Below are positions 1 through 11,184 of a DNA stretch of 64,000 bases, in pieces. Source of the stretch: Erinaceus europaeus (Eukaryota; Chordata; Mammalia; Eulipotyphla; Erinaceidae); contig NC_080164.1 in assembly GCF_950295315.1 (NCBI RefSeq), forward strand, positions 9,242,502 through 9,306,501, in the 5' to 3' direction. The notes beneath the pieces are model-generated. The model did no database searches. It had not been told where the DNA came from and worked only from the letters and a program-made list of their open reading frames with translations. Both the position numbers and the translations under genes were made by a program. Position 1 is the first letter of the stretch, and the number at the start of each line of letters is the position of its first letter.

Positions 1-519
1 ATAAATCAGACTTTAAATGAAAGAGGAGGCATCACAACAGACACCACAGAAATTCAACATATCATGTGAGACTTCTATGAACAACTATATGCCACCAAGC
101 TAGAGAACCTGGAAAAAAGGCACAATTTCCTAGATAATTAGGAACTTTCAAAATTAAATAAAGAGGAACTAGATAATATGAACAGACCCATCACAGCTAA
201 TGAAATTGAAATTGAAGGTTATCCAAAACCTTCCCAAGAATAAAATCCTGGACCAGATGGTTTTACAAATGAATTCTATAAAACCTTCAAAGAAGAACTA
301 ATACTTCTATTTTTTAAAAGTCTTCCAGAAGATTGAAGACACTGGAATACTTCCTTCCAGTTTCTATAAAGCCAACATCTTTGATAACAAAAGCAGACAG
401 GGACACATCCAAAAAAGAAAACTACAGACCAGTATCTCTGATGAACATAGATGCTAAAATATTGAAAAAATCCTAGCCAAGTCAATACAGCAGTACATTA
501 AAAAGATTGTTCATAATGA

Positions 520-1343
520 CTAAGTGGGGTTTATCCCAGGGATGCAAGGTTGGTTTAATATATCTGAATTAATCAATGTGATCCACCACATCAATAAAAG
601 CAAGAACAAAAACCACATGTTCATATCAATAGATGCAGAGAAAGCCTTTGACAAAATCCAGCATCCCTTTATGATCAAAATATTATAAGAAATGGGAATA
701 GATGGAAAATTCCTGAAGATAGTGGAGTCTATATATAGCAAACCTACAGCCAACATCATACTCAATGGTAAAAAAACTGGAATCATTTCCCCTCAGATCA
801 GATACTAGACAGGCTGCCCACTACCACCATTACTATTTAACATATTGTTGGAAGTATTGCCATAGCAATCATGCAGGAGCAAGGAATCAAAGGCATACAG
901 ATTGGAAGAGAAGAAGTCAGACACTCCCTAATTGCAGATGACATGATATTATACATAGAAAGACCTAAGGAATCCAGCATGAAGCTTTTGGAAATCATCA
1001 GGCAATATATTAATGTGTCAGGCTACAAAAATAACATTAAAAAGTCAGTGGCATTCTTCTATGCAAACACTAATTTAGAAGAAGTTGAAATTCAGAAATC
1101 AATTCATTTACTGTAGCAACAAAAACAATAAAATATCTTGGACTAAACCTAACCAAAGAAGTGAAAGACTTGTATACTGAAAATTATGAGTCACTACTCA
1201 AGGAAATTGAAAAAGACACAAAGAAGTGGAAAGATATTCCATGTTCATGGGTTGGAAGAATTAACATCATCAAAATGAATACACTACCCAGTACCATCTA
1301 CAATTTAATGCTATCCCCATCAAAATCTCAAACACATTTTTAG
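520..1343 (+). pseudogene. L1 ORF2 reverse transcriptase remnant (copy A)
   Basis: Broken L1 ORF2. Frame-shifted translations give the [12 protein letters not shown] motif-A segment (about 630-665), the LIADDM catalytic loop (about 928-945) and the conserved post-RT segment containing [20 protein letters not shown] (about 1185-1245). In-frame stops at several points, such as TAA near 688, separate the pieces. No start codon or complete domain survives. The family normally encodes an endonuclease-reverse transcriptase of about 1,270 residues; here only fragments remain. Confidence 0.9.
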
Positions 1344-2721
1344 GAGAATAGGACAAATGCTACAAATGTTTATCTGGAACTAGAAAAGATCTAGAATTGC
1401 CAAAACAATCTTGAAAAGAAAGAACAGAACTGGAGGCATCACACTCCCAGAACTCAAATTGTATTACAGGGTCATTGTAATCAAAACTGCTTTGTACTGG
1501 AACGTGAATAGACACACTGATCAGTGGAATAGAATTGAGACCCCAGAAGTAAGTCCCCACACCTATGGACACCTAATCATTGACAAAGGTGCCCAGACTA
1601 TTAAATGGGGAAAGCAGAGTGTCTTCAACAAATGGTGTTGGAAAAATTGGGTTGAAACATGCAGAAGAATGAAACTGAACCACTGTATTACACCAAATAC
1701 AAAAGTCAATTCCAAGGGGATCAAGGGCCTGGATGTTATACCAGAAACTACCAGATACTTAGAGGAAAATATTGACAGAACTCTTTTCCGCATATATTTT
1801 AAAGACATCTTCAATGAAACAAATCCTATTACAAAGAAGACTAAGGCAAGCATAAACCTGTGGATTACATCAAAGTAAAAATATTCTGCACAGCAAAATA
1901 CTAAAAAAAAAAAAAAAAGACCCCTCAGAATGGGAGAAGATCTTTACATGCCATACATCAGATAATAGGGTAATAACCAAAATATATAAAGATCTTGCCA
2001 AATTCAACAACAAGAAAACAAATGACCCTTTCCAAAAATGGGGAGAGGACAAAGACAAAATATTCACCACAGAAGAGATCCCAAAGGACGAGAAACACAT
2101 GAAGCAATGCTCCAAGTCTTTGATTGTCAGAGAAATGCAACTAAAGACAACAATGAGATACCACTTTGTGAGAATGTCATACATTAGAAAAAGTAGCAGC
2201 AACAAATCTGGAGAAGCTGTGGGGTCAAAGGAACCCTCCTGTACAGCTGGTGGGAATGTCAATTGGTCCAAGCACTGTGGAGAACAGTCTAGAGAACTCT
2301 CAGAAGGCTAGAAATGGACCCACCCTATGATCCTGTAATTCCTCTCCTGGGGATATATCCTAAGGAACCTCACACACCCATACAAAAATATCTGTGTATA
2401 CCTAAGTTCATAGCAGCACCATTTATAATAGCCAAAACCTGGAAGCAACCCAGGTGTCCAACAACAGATGAGTGGCTGAACAAGCTGTGGTTTATATACA
2501 ATATGGAATACTACTCAGCTATTAAAAATAGTGATTTCACCATTTTCATCCCATCTTGGATGGGGCTTGAAGAAATCTAGTTAAGTGAAATAAGTCAGAA
2601 ACAGAAGGATGAATATGGGATGATCTCACTCTCAGGCAGAATTTGTAAAACAATAACAGAAAACACATGTAGAACCTGAACTGGAGTTTGTATATTGCAC
2701 CAAATAAAAAACTCTGATGTT

Positions 2722-3300
2722 GGGAGTCTGGCGGTAGTGCAGAGGGTTAAGCACACGTGGTGCAAAGTGCAAGGACCCTCCTAAGGATCCCCGTTGGAGC
2801 TCCTGGGGAGTCGCTTCACAGGCAGTGAAGCAGGTCTGCAGGTGTCTATCTTTCTCTCCCCCCTCTATCTTCCCCCCTCTCTCCATTTCTCTGTCCTATC
2901 CAGAAACAACAACATCAATAACTGTCGTTAGAGTTCGGGGCTCTAGTAGGCCAGGCTAGCTTCGCAGCAGGAGACAGAAACAAAGACTCGAGGACACAGG
3001 GCTGGGCAGAAAAGCTGTATTTCTTTATTCACAAGCAACGATTCAGAAAATAACCTAAAACCAATCACCACACAGATCTGCCCTACATCCTTCTCCTGTG
3101 GTGGCCGCAACAAGTCTGCCCGTCCGTCGGGGTTCTGGGGCAGGGACAAGCAGCCGTGAAACTAGCAGGGCTAAACCACACCTAGAGGTGGGGGGAAGGG
3201 GATCAAACCAATATGAAGAATACCAATAAATCACAACAATAATAACCACAACAATAAAACAAGGGTGACAAAAGGGAATAAATATTTTAAAATAATAATA
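2722..3300 (+). mobile_element. Hedgehog-type tRNA-like SINE inserted in L1 A, itself split by an LTR
   Basis: The SINE body runs 2722-2922 ('gggagtctggcggtagtgcag', then 'gaagcaggtctgcaggtgtctatc'). Its CAA/AAT-rich tail resumes at 3226-3300 ('acaagggtgacaaaagggaataaat'). The flanking L1 sequence is duplicated imperfectly (near 2706-2721 'aaaaaactctgatgtt' and 3301-3316 'aaaaaacactcttgtg'), which supports retroposition into the L1 3' UTR. The SINE interior is interrupted by a solo LTR at 2923-3225. Confidence 0.85.
2923..3225 (-). mobile_element. Solo LTR of an endogenous retrovirus-like element, inside a SINE
   Basis: About 303 bp starting TG and ending CA on the plus strand. It contains 'ggccaggctagcttcgc', shared with the LTRs at 15433, 22561 and 29335. 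In minus orientation it has a polyadenylation signal (complement of 'ctttattc' at about 3023) followed by the 'GCTAGCCTGGCC' end region. It differs from its relatives by about 25 extra bases at its left (3' LTR) end. The flanking duplication is unclear (AATAAC versus ATAAAT). No internal retroviral genes are present. Confidence 0.65.
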
Positions 3301-3473
3301 AAAAAACACTCTTGTGTGGGTCAGGAGTGGGGAGAGTACAGGTCCTGGAAAAGGATGGCAGAGGACCTAGTGGGGGTTGTATTTTTATGTAGAAAACTGA
3401 TCATTATTATGCATGTACAAACTATTATATTTACTGTCTACTGTAAAACATTTATTCCCCCAATAAAGAAATT

Positions 3474-3790
3474 AAAAAGAAGGAGGAGGAGAAGGAGAAG
3501 AAGAAAGAAGAAGGAGGAGGAGGAGGAGGAGGAGGAGGAGGAGGAGGAGGAGAAAAAGAAGAAGAAGGAGAAGGAGAAGAAGAAGAAGGAGAAGGAGAAG
3601 GAGAAGGAGGAGAAGGAGGAGAAGAAGGAGGAGAAGAAGGAGGAGAAGAAGGAGGAGAAGAAGGAGGAGAAGAAGGAGGAGAAGGAGGAGGAGGAGAAGG
3701 AGGAGGAGGAGGAGGAGGAGGAGGAGGAGGAGGAGGAGGTGGTGGTGGTGGTGGTGGTGGTGATGATGATGATAATGATGATGATAAATG
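3474..3790. repeat. Purine-only microsatellite (GAA/GGA)n followed by (GGT)n(GAT)n
   Basis: This directly follows the A-rich tail of L1 copy A, so it probably grew from that tail. About 260 bp is pure purine on the plus strand (GGA, GAA, GAAG mixtures) and then switches to GGT and GAT triplets at about 3738-3788. The long open frames across it on both strands (poly-E/K one way, poly-S/L the other) are composition artefacts. Confidence 0.95.
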
Positions 3791-5364
3791 TCCACAATGA
3801 GAAAAAGGGAGATGAGATGGTGTAAGAGGAAAAACCTGGGACCAGAACAGCTTGGGGGGGCAGTGGTGTCCACAAATTGGAGGGACAACTATATATCTCT
3901 ACATCAACAAAATGAAATTATTTCTATCTCCCATCAACTTGCATGGCACTTAAGAGCTTACAAATACTCATCAGCTCATGCTGATACCCAATCAACTCTT
4001 AGGGTAGGGAAGGTCCATGGTGCAGATGCTAAGTTCAAGATCCATAAAGCTCACATATGCTATGAAGAGAAAGTCACATGTAAACTCATAACTCATGCCT
4101 GCCTTACCCCAGACTTTATCATAGCAAACCTTCTTTCTGCCCTTGCTGTAGTCAAAGCTTTGCTTTCACATTCTCTCCTGTTATCTTTCTGATGACCCTG
4201 GGTTCCCCCCTCTTTCCTTCCACCCTCTCTTTAAGCTCCTACCCTCCTCCCGTCACTTTGTGAAATAGGAGCTCAGCCTCCTCCAGCAAGTCAAAAAGAA
4301 GTAAGTCAGGGAGAGTTCATATGTCCCACCTGGGCATCCATCGTTCATTCCACCCACCTGAACAAGAATTCTAAACCCCCTCTCTGCACAGACCTTGGCC
4401 TGGAAGACCTTAAGGCAGTGTCCATCACATAAGCATCATAAAGTATCATGCTCCATCCCCCACCCCCCATGGCCTTGGCTAATTCAGCTCCTGCTCATTT
4501 AAATGCCAGCACTCCAAGGGCTAAGCTGGCCCTTCCCAGGGAGGGAGAAAACAGGACAATTAAGGCTGATGGGGAAGAGAGGGGATTCTCAGGTCAAACA
4601 TGAGAGGGGGTCAGAGATTTGTATCCAATGCCTTGATTGGAAGGGAATGTGGGCTCCTGCCAGCTTAGGAAGTGGTTTGGGCCTTAGTGATCACATTTCT
4701 GTTCCACACCACAAGATGTAAACACCCATTCAACAAGACAGACAGCCTCTTACCACACTTGGAAAAAAAAAAAAAACGTGTTTTTCACTGATTCCCTTCA
4801 GTATTGAAAACTTTTTAAAATACATTATGATTTGGCAGCTCCTTGAGAAGAGTCAAAAGCAGAAAGGCCTGCAAACAGGTTGGTGTTCTCTACAATGACA
4901 GAGTAAAGAATCCTCCACCGGGAATGTTACACACTTGCTGGATCCAAACTCTGCCAATCTCCCAGCCCCTGTTGAAAGGTCTCCTTCACAAAGCCAACAC
5001 CGTGCCAGGCACTGAGATTAGAATGGTGACTGTCATCAACCAGGGTGCAGCTTCTAATCCCAATACTTGGCACAGTGTTGGCTTGCTCTGCCCTTATAGA
5101 AAACATGATCTTAAGACCTTTTGTGGGCTTCTCCATGACCTTCCCTCACTGTAAAGTAGCAATGGTATGGACTTCCCTACTCTCTGAAGGAAGGCTGGAT
5201 CATCCCACCCTGCCACTCAAGGAAAACTGATCCTGAAATGAGTGCAGCCTAGAATGTTCCCAGCTGTGACCACAAACTATGAGCTCAAACTGACAGGGAC
5301 TCAAAGGTTACACAGGCTCCTGTGTTAAATATGAATATCTATGGTCCCTAGATCAGATTGACAT
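3791..5364. other. Non-coding sequence, no gene or recognised repeat
   Basis: No open frame with gene-like composition and no recognisable SINE or L1 sequence. Translations here, including a 134-codon frame at 3788-4192 and a 103-codon frame at 4843-5154, match no family I know and lack paired splice signals. A T-to-C-rich stretch and one A-run (4762-4775) are the only local features. Confidence 0.6.
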
Positions 5365-5380
5365 GGTAAACATAATTTTT

Positions 5381-5585
5381 TTAATTATCTTTATTTACTG
5401 GATAGAGACATCCAGATATAGAGAGGGGAAGGGGAGATAGAGAGGGAGAGAGACAGAGACATACCTACAGCCCTGCTTCACCACTTGTGAAGCTTTTCCC
5501 CTGCAGGTGGGGACTGGGGGCTCAAACCCAGGTCCTTGTGTGCTGTAACATGTGCACTCAACCATGTGCACCACTGCCTAACCTA
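5381..5585 (-). mobile_element. tRNA-like SINE, minus orientation
   Basis: The minus-strand body runs from the T-rich tail ('ttatctttatttactggatagaga') to the head ('ggctcaaacccaggtccttgtg ... caccactgcctaacc'). It is flanked by an imperfect duplication, GGTAAACATAATTTTT (5365-5380) and GGTAAAAAGCTAATTTT (5586-5602). Confidence 0.9.
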
Positions 5586-5602
5586 GGTAAAAAGCTAATT
5601 TT

Positions 5603-6291
5603 ATTTATATACTTTCTTCAAGTTTAGGAGCTACTCTTTACCCTGACTGAGATTACTAGTCCTATTCTCAAATCTGTGTCATCTGACACTATCTCCCCAG
5701 ACAATATTTGTAGTCTAACTCTAAATTAACTATCAAACTCAAGCAAAAATTACTAAAGTCATGGACCCTTAGGGATATACTTAAAATGGACTTCCTAGCT
5801 TCTTTGTACCCTATGACCCCTATTTTCATCTGCTCTATTCCTACTTTTTTGTTCCTATTTATTAAATATATTTCCTGCTTTGTATCTTACCATCTTTCAC
5901 CCACCAAATTGAGGATGCCACTATAACTTTATTCTGACTTCTCTGGACATATGACCTTACCTGTATGTCTCAGAACCTCAGATCTCCAGAGTCCTACCCA
6001 ACTAGGGAAAGACAAAAACAGGCTGGGGTTATGGATCCACCCACCAATGCCCATGTCAAGCTGAGAAGCAATTACAGAAGCCAGACCTCCTACCTTCTGC
6101 ATCCCATAAAGAATTTTGGTCCATACCCCCAGAGGGGTATAAATGATAGGGGAAGAATACCAGAGAGCTCTGAACTCAAATTCCATCAAGACCCAGAGAG
6201 AGAAGAGGAAAAAAGAAAAGACATTCAGAGGTAGTGATAGATATAGCTGTAACTTAGAAAGGAAGAGAAGGCAGGACCATAGAGAAAACTG

Positions 6292-6355
<64 letters not shown>

Positions 6356-6510
6356 GTTAACCTATATCTGTGACCTTAGGAGAACTACCGCAGTTTCCAG
6401 TTTCCAGTGGAGGGAATAGAGACACAGGGATACAGAATTCTGGTGGTAGGAACAGTATGGAATTATACCCCTGTTATCTCATAAATTTGTAAATCAATAT
6501 TAAATCATTA
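5603..6510 (+). mobile_element. Dispersed repeat family X, copy 1 (long)
   Basis: This poly-A-tailed repeat recurs at least seven times in the window and I cannot name it. Shared landmarks are 'actatctccccagacaat', 'aaagtcatggacccttaggg', 'atggatccacccaccaatgcc', 'gaagcaattacagaagccag', 'ccataccccca', and a 3' end of 'ggtgggaattgtgtggaattgtacccct' type sequence with a short AATAAA/A-rich terminus. This copy contains an (AT)n tract at 6293-6352 and an extended 3' part (6170-6500). It has no coding potential. Confidence 0.75.
6293..6352. repeat. (AT)n microsatellite
   Basis: Uninterrupted TA dinucleotides of about 60 bp inside family X copy 1. Confidence 0.98.
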
Positions 6511-6699
6511 ATTTAAAAAGAGAGAGAACCTTGAGCTTCTGTTACATGATGATGGAAAAGAACTGAATTATGACTGACAGTCTTTAGCAGAGAACTTTCA
6601 AGGAAAGATGAGAGACTATAACCATGTGTCAACAGTTGCACCATAAACCATGAACCCCCATGAAAAATTTTTTTAAAAAGTGTGACCTTATACTGCCCT

Positions 6700-7100
6700 G
6701 TCATACACTGAATGAAGTCCTAAACTCCCAGTTCCTGAGAATATGACCATTTGGGGGGGGGGGGAAGAGCTTGCAGACACAATTACTTAAGATGAGGGCT
6801 TGGATGGACTCCCAATACAATGTGATTAGTATCCTCTTTAAAAGGAGAGATTGGAGACAAACTCCCAGGGATAGTCACACCAGGAGAACAACAAGTGAAG
6901 TTGAAGGCAGGACTCCAGGTCACACATCTACAAGGTAGGGAGCTCCCAAGGTCACAATCAAACCAACAGAAGTGGAGAAAGGAGTCTGAAACATTTTTCC
7001 CTCAACACCTGAAACAAAACAACCCTACAGGCCCTTGGTCTTGGACTTTGGGATTTCAGAATCATGACCCACTATACCTATTCCTTTTTGAATGAGTCCA
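6700..7100 (+). mobile_element. Old MaLR (MLT1-like) LTR remnant
   Basis: The order of landmarks resembles mammalian MLT1-type LTRs: a 'gaatatgaccatttggg' start, 'acaattacttaagatgag', 'ccaatacaatgtgattagtatcctctttaaaagg', then 'cttggactttgggatttcagaat'. A G-run interrupts it at 6752-6764. It is highly diverged. The assignment is from memory of the consensus layout, so subfamily is not claimed. Confidence 0.6.
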
Positions 7101-7655
7101 TTCCATTCTTGCATATGATGTGCTGGGGTCCAAAGCTGGGGCACCCTTCTTCACTGTGACCCCAACTTCAAACTCTCCTGACTTCCCTCCTCCCTCATGA
7201 ACTCCTCAAAATCCTTAACTGACTCCTCTCTTTACTGCCCACTCCTCTGTATGCAAAACTAAGATTGGCTGAACTCTGCCAGTCACCTTATATCTCCCCT
7301 CCTCCCACTGCCCTAGCTGATTTAAGTAGCTCCATTGGGTCCTAGGACCTACATCTATGCCAACATTTAATATACCCCTCCTGGATATAGCACTCCAACT
7401 GCCTACCTGCGTGGTAGCTCATTGTTAATGCTTAACAATCACCTACCAAGGCTGTCTGCAGAGAAGTGAGTGTCATAGGGGCCCCTTCAGGTCAAGTCTC
7501 AGGACCAACTGAAGCTGCCTCCCCAGGAGGAAGGGCACATGTTCTGCTGGCAAGGTGACTCAAAGGGACTAAAGTCCCTGCACATTCTGGATGTTCTAGA
7601 TACCTGCAGTACAAGACAAAAACCTTTCCTGCCTTCTTGGAAACCATATTTTAGG
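7101..7655. other. Non-coding sequence, nothing recognised
   Basis: C/T-rich single-copy-looking DNA without credible open frames, RNA genes or familiar repeats. Confidence 0.55.
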
Positions 7656-7870
7656 GGGCCAGGTGGTGGTGCATCTGGTTAAGCACACATATTACAGCGC
7701 ACAAGGATGCAGGTTCAAGCTTCTGGTCCCTGCCTGCAGGGGGAAAGCTTCACAAGAGTGATGATAGGCTACAGGTGACTTCCTGTCCCTTCCCCTCTCA
7801 ATTTTTCTCTCTTCTCAATTTCTGTCTGCCTCTATCCAATCAAAAGTAAATGAAAATAACTTTTTTAAGA
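7656..7870 (+). mobile_element. tRNA-like SINE
   Basis: Head 'gggggccaggtggtggtgca', B-box-like 'ggttcaagctt', body 'ggggaaagcttcaca', pyrimidine-rich 3' part and an A-rich end. The flanks show an imperfect duplication of 'gaaaccatatttta' (about 7638-7652) and 'agaaatgatattct' (about 7868-7881). Confidence 0.85.
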
Positions 7871-8358
7871 AATGATATTCTAGATTTCTCCCCCAATCAG
7901 TTCCATCAGCCATGAGAATGTGGATGCTACCAGGCAGGGCCTAGCAGCAACCCTCTCAGAATTCTGAAATGAATGGCTCAGCCTCTTTTGTAATAACAGA
8001 AGTCCACTTTTTTTTAACATTATAAAATGAATTAACTGAGAAGGGGAGGAAAAGGGTTGTGAAATACCAATTTCTAGGAACTGGATGGTGGAGTAAAGGT
8101 CAGGGTGGAGACAGACTGTGTACTGAACAGACTGACCCCTGCTGATTATTATGAACTGTTTGAAGGTGTCTGTACAGATTCTCCCAAAGTATAACCATAC
8201 TCATCCAAAAAGTTAGATCAGCATTCAGAATTTGCACAGTGGACAAAGAGATATGTCTCTGCACATTTCCTGGACAGAAGTGTGAGGCTGCATCTCTCTC
8301 ACCTCCTTACAGGCTGTGCAGATAAGCTGAGCCTTGGAGGTGCACCAGGAATTTCACA
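7871..8358. other. Non-coding sequence, nothing recognised
   Basis: No gene, RNA or known repeat seen. It ends at the left arm of an inverted repeat. Confidence 0.5.
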
Positions 8359-8413
8359 GATGATCAGGTAAACTCAAGGCTTATTAGAACAGTTCAGGTA
8401 AACTCAAGGATTA
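8359..8413 (+). repeat. Left arm of a 55-bp inverted repeat
   Basis: It pairs with 8916-8970 on the opposite strand at about 52 of 55 positions. The arm itself contains two direct copies of a 'caggtaaactcaagg' core. The loop of about 500 bp holds a family X fragment and a CA-rich microsatellite. Confidence 0.9.
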
Positions 8414-8449
8414 TATGCATCACTTCATATAGAGAAAACAGTTCTAAAA

Positions 8450-8650
8450 AAAAATAATTTGGGTCCATATTCACAGAAGGGGAGAAATGACAGCAGAAGT
8501 TGACAACAGGGCTCTGAACTCCAATTCCATCAGTGCCTAGAGAGAGAATATAGGAAAAAAGGAAGGACATTCGTAGGTAGTAACAGGTGTGGGGTGGCTT
8601 AGAAAGGAAGAGACCTTGCCCTCACTGCAGAGCAGCAATGGTAGGGACTG
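8450..8650 (+). mobile_element. Family X fragment (copy 2)
   Basis: Matches the extended 3' section of family X copy 1 (6110-6280): 'gggtccatattcacag', 'gggctctgaactccaattcc', 'agaaaggaagagacc'. Both ends are truncated. It runs into the CA microsatellite. Confidence 0.7.
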
Positions 8651-8653
8651 CCA

Positions 8654-8654
8654 G

Positions 8655-8685
<31 letters not shown>

Positions 8686-8818
8686 GCACACATAGACACA
8701 CAGACACACACACACAGACACACGCACACACATGCACACGCACACACAGAGACACACATGCACACACATACATACACACACATACACACATGCACACACA
8801 CACACACACACACATACA
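8654..8818. repeat. Compound (CA)n microsatellite
   Basis: About 165 bp of CA repeats with ACAG, ACGC, ATGC and ATAC interruptions. Long Thr/His or Cys/Val frames across it are artefacts. Confidence 0.97.
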
Positions 8819-8915
8819 CCCAGGTCTCCATTTTCACCTTTCTTACATAGTCAATTGCTCTCTCAGCTGTGTAAATGTTCTCTAGTCCCATCTTTTGAAC
8901 TTAAAGTTATATGTG

Positions 8916-8964
8916 TAAGCCTTGAGTTTACCTGAACAATTCTAATAAGCCTTGAGTTTACCTG

Positions 8965-8970
<6 letters not shown>
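8916..8970 (-). repeat. Right arm of a 55-bp inverted repeat
   Basis: Reverse complement of 8359-8413 with about three mismatches. It abuts a (TC)n(TA)n tract, so similarity stops abruptly on the outer side. Confidence 0.9.

Positions 8971-9059
<89 letters not shown>
8968..9059. repeat. (TC)n(TA)n microsatellite
   Basis: About 35 bp of TC followed by about 57 bp of TA. Confidence 0.98.
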
Positions 9060-9062
<3 letters not shown>

Positions 9063-9082
9063 ACAGTTCTAGAATGACAAAT

Positions 9083-9365
9083 GAGAGTTGGGAGTCTGGC
9101 AGGTGACTCGCCCAGTAGACTTCACACATAGCAATGGACAAAGACCTGGCTTCAAGCCCTTGGCCACAGGGGGAAGCTTTACAAAAGCAGTGGTGTGGTG
9201 TCTCCATTTCCCTATCTCTCTCTCCCTCTCCCTCTCTGTCGCTCTGTGTTTCAACTTCTAGAGGAAAGAACGAGGACAGCCACTGAGAGCAGTGAAGTCA
9301 GGCAGATCTCTCTCTTTCTCTTACCCCTCCCCGCTTCTTACTCATGAGGAATAAATAAATGAAAA
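9083..9365 (+). mobile_element. Divergent tRNA-like SINE
   Basis: 'gttgggagtctggcagg', 'tggcttcaagcccttggccacagggggaagcttta' and the pyrimidine-rich 3' region match the local SINE. A run near 9270-9350 ('actgagagcagtgaag' then 'aataaataaatgaaa') looks like its late extension and tail. Confidence 0.7.
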
Positions 9366-9389
9366 ACAAAGCTGGACTGGGAAGGCCTC

Positions 9390-9748
9390 TCAGTGGTAGC
9401 TGTAGTGTGCACAAGGTCGTGAGGCCAGTCCCTCGCCCCACATAAGTTTGGTTTTTGATGACCACCAGGGTTAATCCTGGCGTTTGGTGTCATCACTACA
9501 AGCCCACTGCTTTTGGCAGCCATTTTTTCTTTTTGCTTTTTCCATTTATTTTCTTATTAGATCGGACAAAAAAAAAAAAAAAAACTGAGAAGAAAGAGGA
9601 GGTAGAAAGGAAGAGAGAAACAGAGATACCCATAGACCTGCTTCACCATTCCTGAGGAGTCCTTTCTGAGGGTGGGGAGCAGGGACTCAAACCAAGATCC
9701 TTGGCCACTGTGTGCAGTTAGTAGGTGCTCCACCACCCAGCCCCACCA
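9390..9748 (-). mobile_element. Long-form tRNA-like SINE, minus orientation
   Basis: Contains the complement of the late SINE extension ('gggttaatcctggcgtttgg ... cccactgctttt'), the T-rich tail, then the body ('gcttcaccattcctgaggag') and head ('caaaccaagatccttgg ... ccacccagcccc'). Confidence 0.8.
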
Positions 9749-9775
9749 CATAACAACTACAGATAAAAACTGAAG

Positions 9776-10041
9776 GGGCCTGATGACGGCATCCCTGATA
9801 AAGTGCACTTGTTGCTATGTGCAAGGACCTGGGTTCAAGCCCCCAGTTCCCACCTGCGTGGATAAAGCTTCACAAGTGATAGAGCAGAGCTGTGAGTGTT
9901 TCTCTCCCTCCTGCTCTGTCTCCCTCTCCTCTCTTAGCTTCTCTGTGGCGTCTCAAATATGAAAAGGGGGAGCATGGCCACTAGGAGCTGTGGACTCATT
10001 GTTCAGGCACTGAGCCCCAGTGATAACCCTGGTTGAAAACT
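9776..10041 (+). mobile_element. Long-form tRNA-like SINE with GAAA tail
   Basis: Head 'ggggcctgatgacggcatcc', 'gggttcaagcccccagttccc', body and the late 'gcactgagccccagtgataaccctgg' extension. Its 3' A-tail has become the (GAAA)n tract at 10042-10123. Confidence 0.85.
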
Positions 10042-10043
10042 GA

Positions 10044-10090
<47 letters not shown>

Positions 10091-10123
10091 GGAAAAAAAG
10101 AAAAGAAGAGAAAAGAAAAGAAA
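10042..10123. repeat. (GAAA)n microsatellite
   Basis: About 12 AAAG units then GAAAA-type degeneracy, continuous with the tail of the preceding SINE. Confidence 0.97.
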
Positions 10124-10247
10124 ACTGAGTAGGTGAACACAGGAACCAGATACCAGAATTTCAGACCAGAATTTCACTCAGCCTTCATCTTCTGGAACCT
10201 TCCCTTACAAACCCCCTGCTTGGCAGTGTGCCCACACAGAATTCCAA

Positions 10248-10248
10248 G

Positions 10249-10288
<40 letters not shown>

Positions 10289-10293
10289 TCTCT

Positions 10294-10334
<41 letters not shown>

Positions 10335-10348
10335 ACACACACACACAG
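10248..10348. repeat. (TC)n(AC)n microsatellite
   Basis: CT repeats to about 10292, then AC repeats to 10348. Confidence 0.97.
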
Positions 10349-11180
10349 AGCCTTCCCAGGGCCCCCTTTCTAATCTCTAGGACGTTCTGAACACTCAACT
10401 AGAAATGTTGAAAACTTGATTGGAGTTTGAAAAACAAAGTGATCATGACAATCTGGGCTCCTCTCCTCCCTTGCGAGAGAGCCCAGATCCCCTGTGAGAG
10501 GAGGCTGAATTGCAAGGCCCTCTGACCTCCAGACTCTCAAGAGATCCAGCCTTCCCTCACACACAGTCTGTGGGAAAGGAGGTTGCTGTGTGACTACAGC
10601 CCAGGGCCAAATTTCTTTTAAGTCATCTTAGTCTCTGAGGGAGAAAACACGGAGCTACCCTGAGGCTGAAGAGAACAACCTGGACCTGGAAGAGACACTG
10701 GGGACAGAATCATGTTTAACTCACTTTCAACCAGAGTCTAAATTGTTCCGTCTTATTCTGTGCTGATAATTAATGGATTTCTGCCCCTCCCCTGTTGCCA
10801 TGACAGCCTGTCAACAAACAAGGGACCTGGAGGAACTCAGAAGACTCCCCACAGGTCCAGATGCCCCAGCAGCCTCTGCGTTATACCAGTCTATACCTGT
10901 TCCAGAGGCCAACCCAGGTCCCCAGTTCAGCAGCAGCTTCCTGTCTAGAGCCCAGGCATATCCCTTGGCCTCCTCTCCCCTTACAGCAGCAGACACCACC
11001 ACAAAGCCTGGGGGCCTGCGCCCTCCCCAAGAACATGACCTTCACTGGCTCCTCCTCAGGTGTCCAGCCCCATCCCAGGAGCCTGGTAGGCCAGCGGGCA
11101 CCTGTGCTGAGCAGGTAACACTTCCGTGTGTTTGCAACTTGCAGGATGTTCACAGGTCGTAACACATGTCGCCTTGCCAG
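10349..11180. other. Non-coding sequence, no gene supported
   Basis: GC-rich single-copy-looking DNA. Overlapping frames of 85-129 codons on both strands (10773-11165) have no recognisable domain and no clear splice context, so they are not called. Confidence 0.5.
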
Positions 11181-11184
11181 CCAC

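Larger units (their letters stand above)
1..3473 (+). mobile_element. L1 LINE copy A, ORF2 3' part and 3' UTR, degenerate
   Basis: Plus-strand L1 that enters from the left window edge. It carries ORF2 reverse transcriptase and C-terminal sequence broken by many stops and frameshifts. Recognisable pieces are a palm segment near 600-770, the catalytic loop near 935-950 (reads L-I-A-D-D-M, so the usual F before ADD is I), the post-RT region (1161-1343) and the C-terminal part (1411-2580). The 3' UTR is split by a SINE at 2722-3300 and resumes at 3301-3473, ending in a 'cccccaataaagaaattaaaaa' type tail. Its 5' end lies outside the window. It is an inactive fossil. Confidence 0.93.

Noticed and set aside
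3265..3888. Open frames of 138-186 codons on both strands across 3265-3888
   Set aside because: They are translations of the GGA/GAA/GGT microsatellite (poly-E/K one way, poly-S/L the other), not proteins.
8537..8935. Six overlapping frames rich in Thr/His or Cys/Val
   Set aside because: They are readings of the CA-repeat tract with no non-repeat content.
10773..11165. 129-codon plus and 94-codon minus frames in GC-rich DNA
   Set aside because: Overlapping frames on both strands, no domain, no clear exon boundaries and no resemblance to a known protein.
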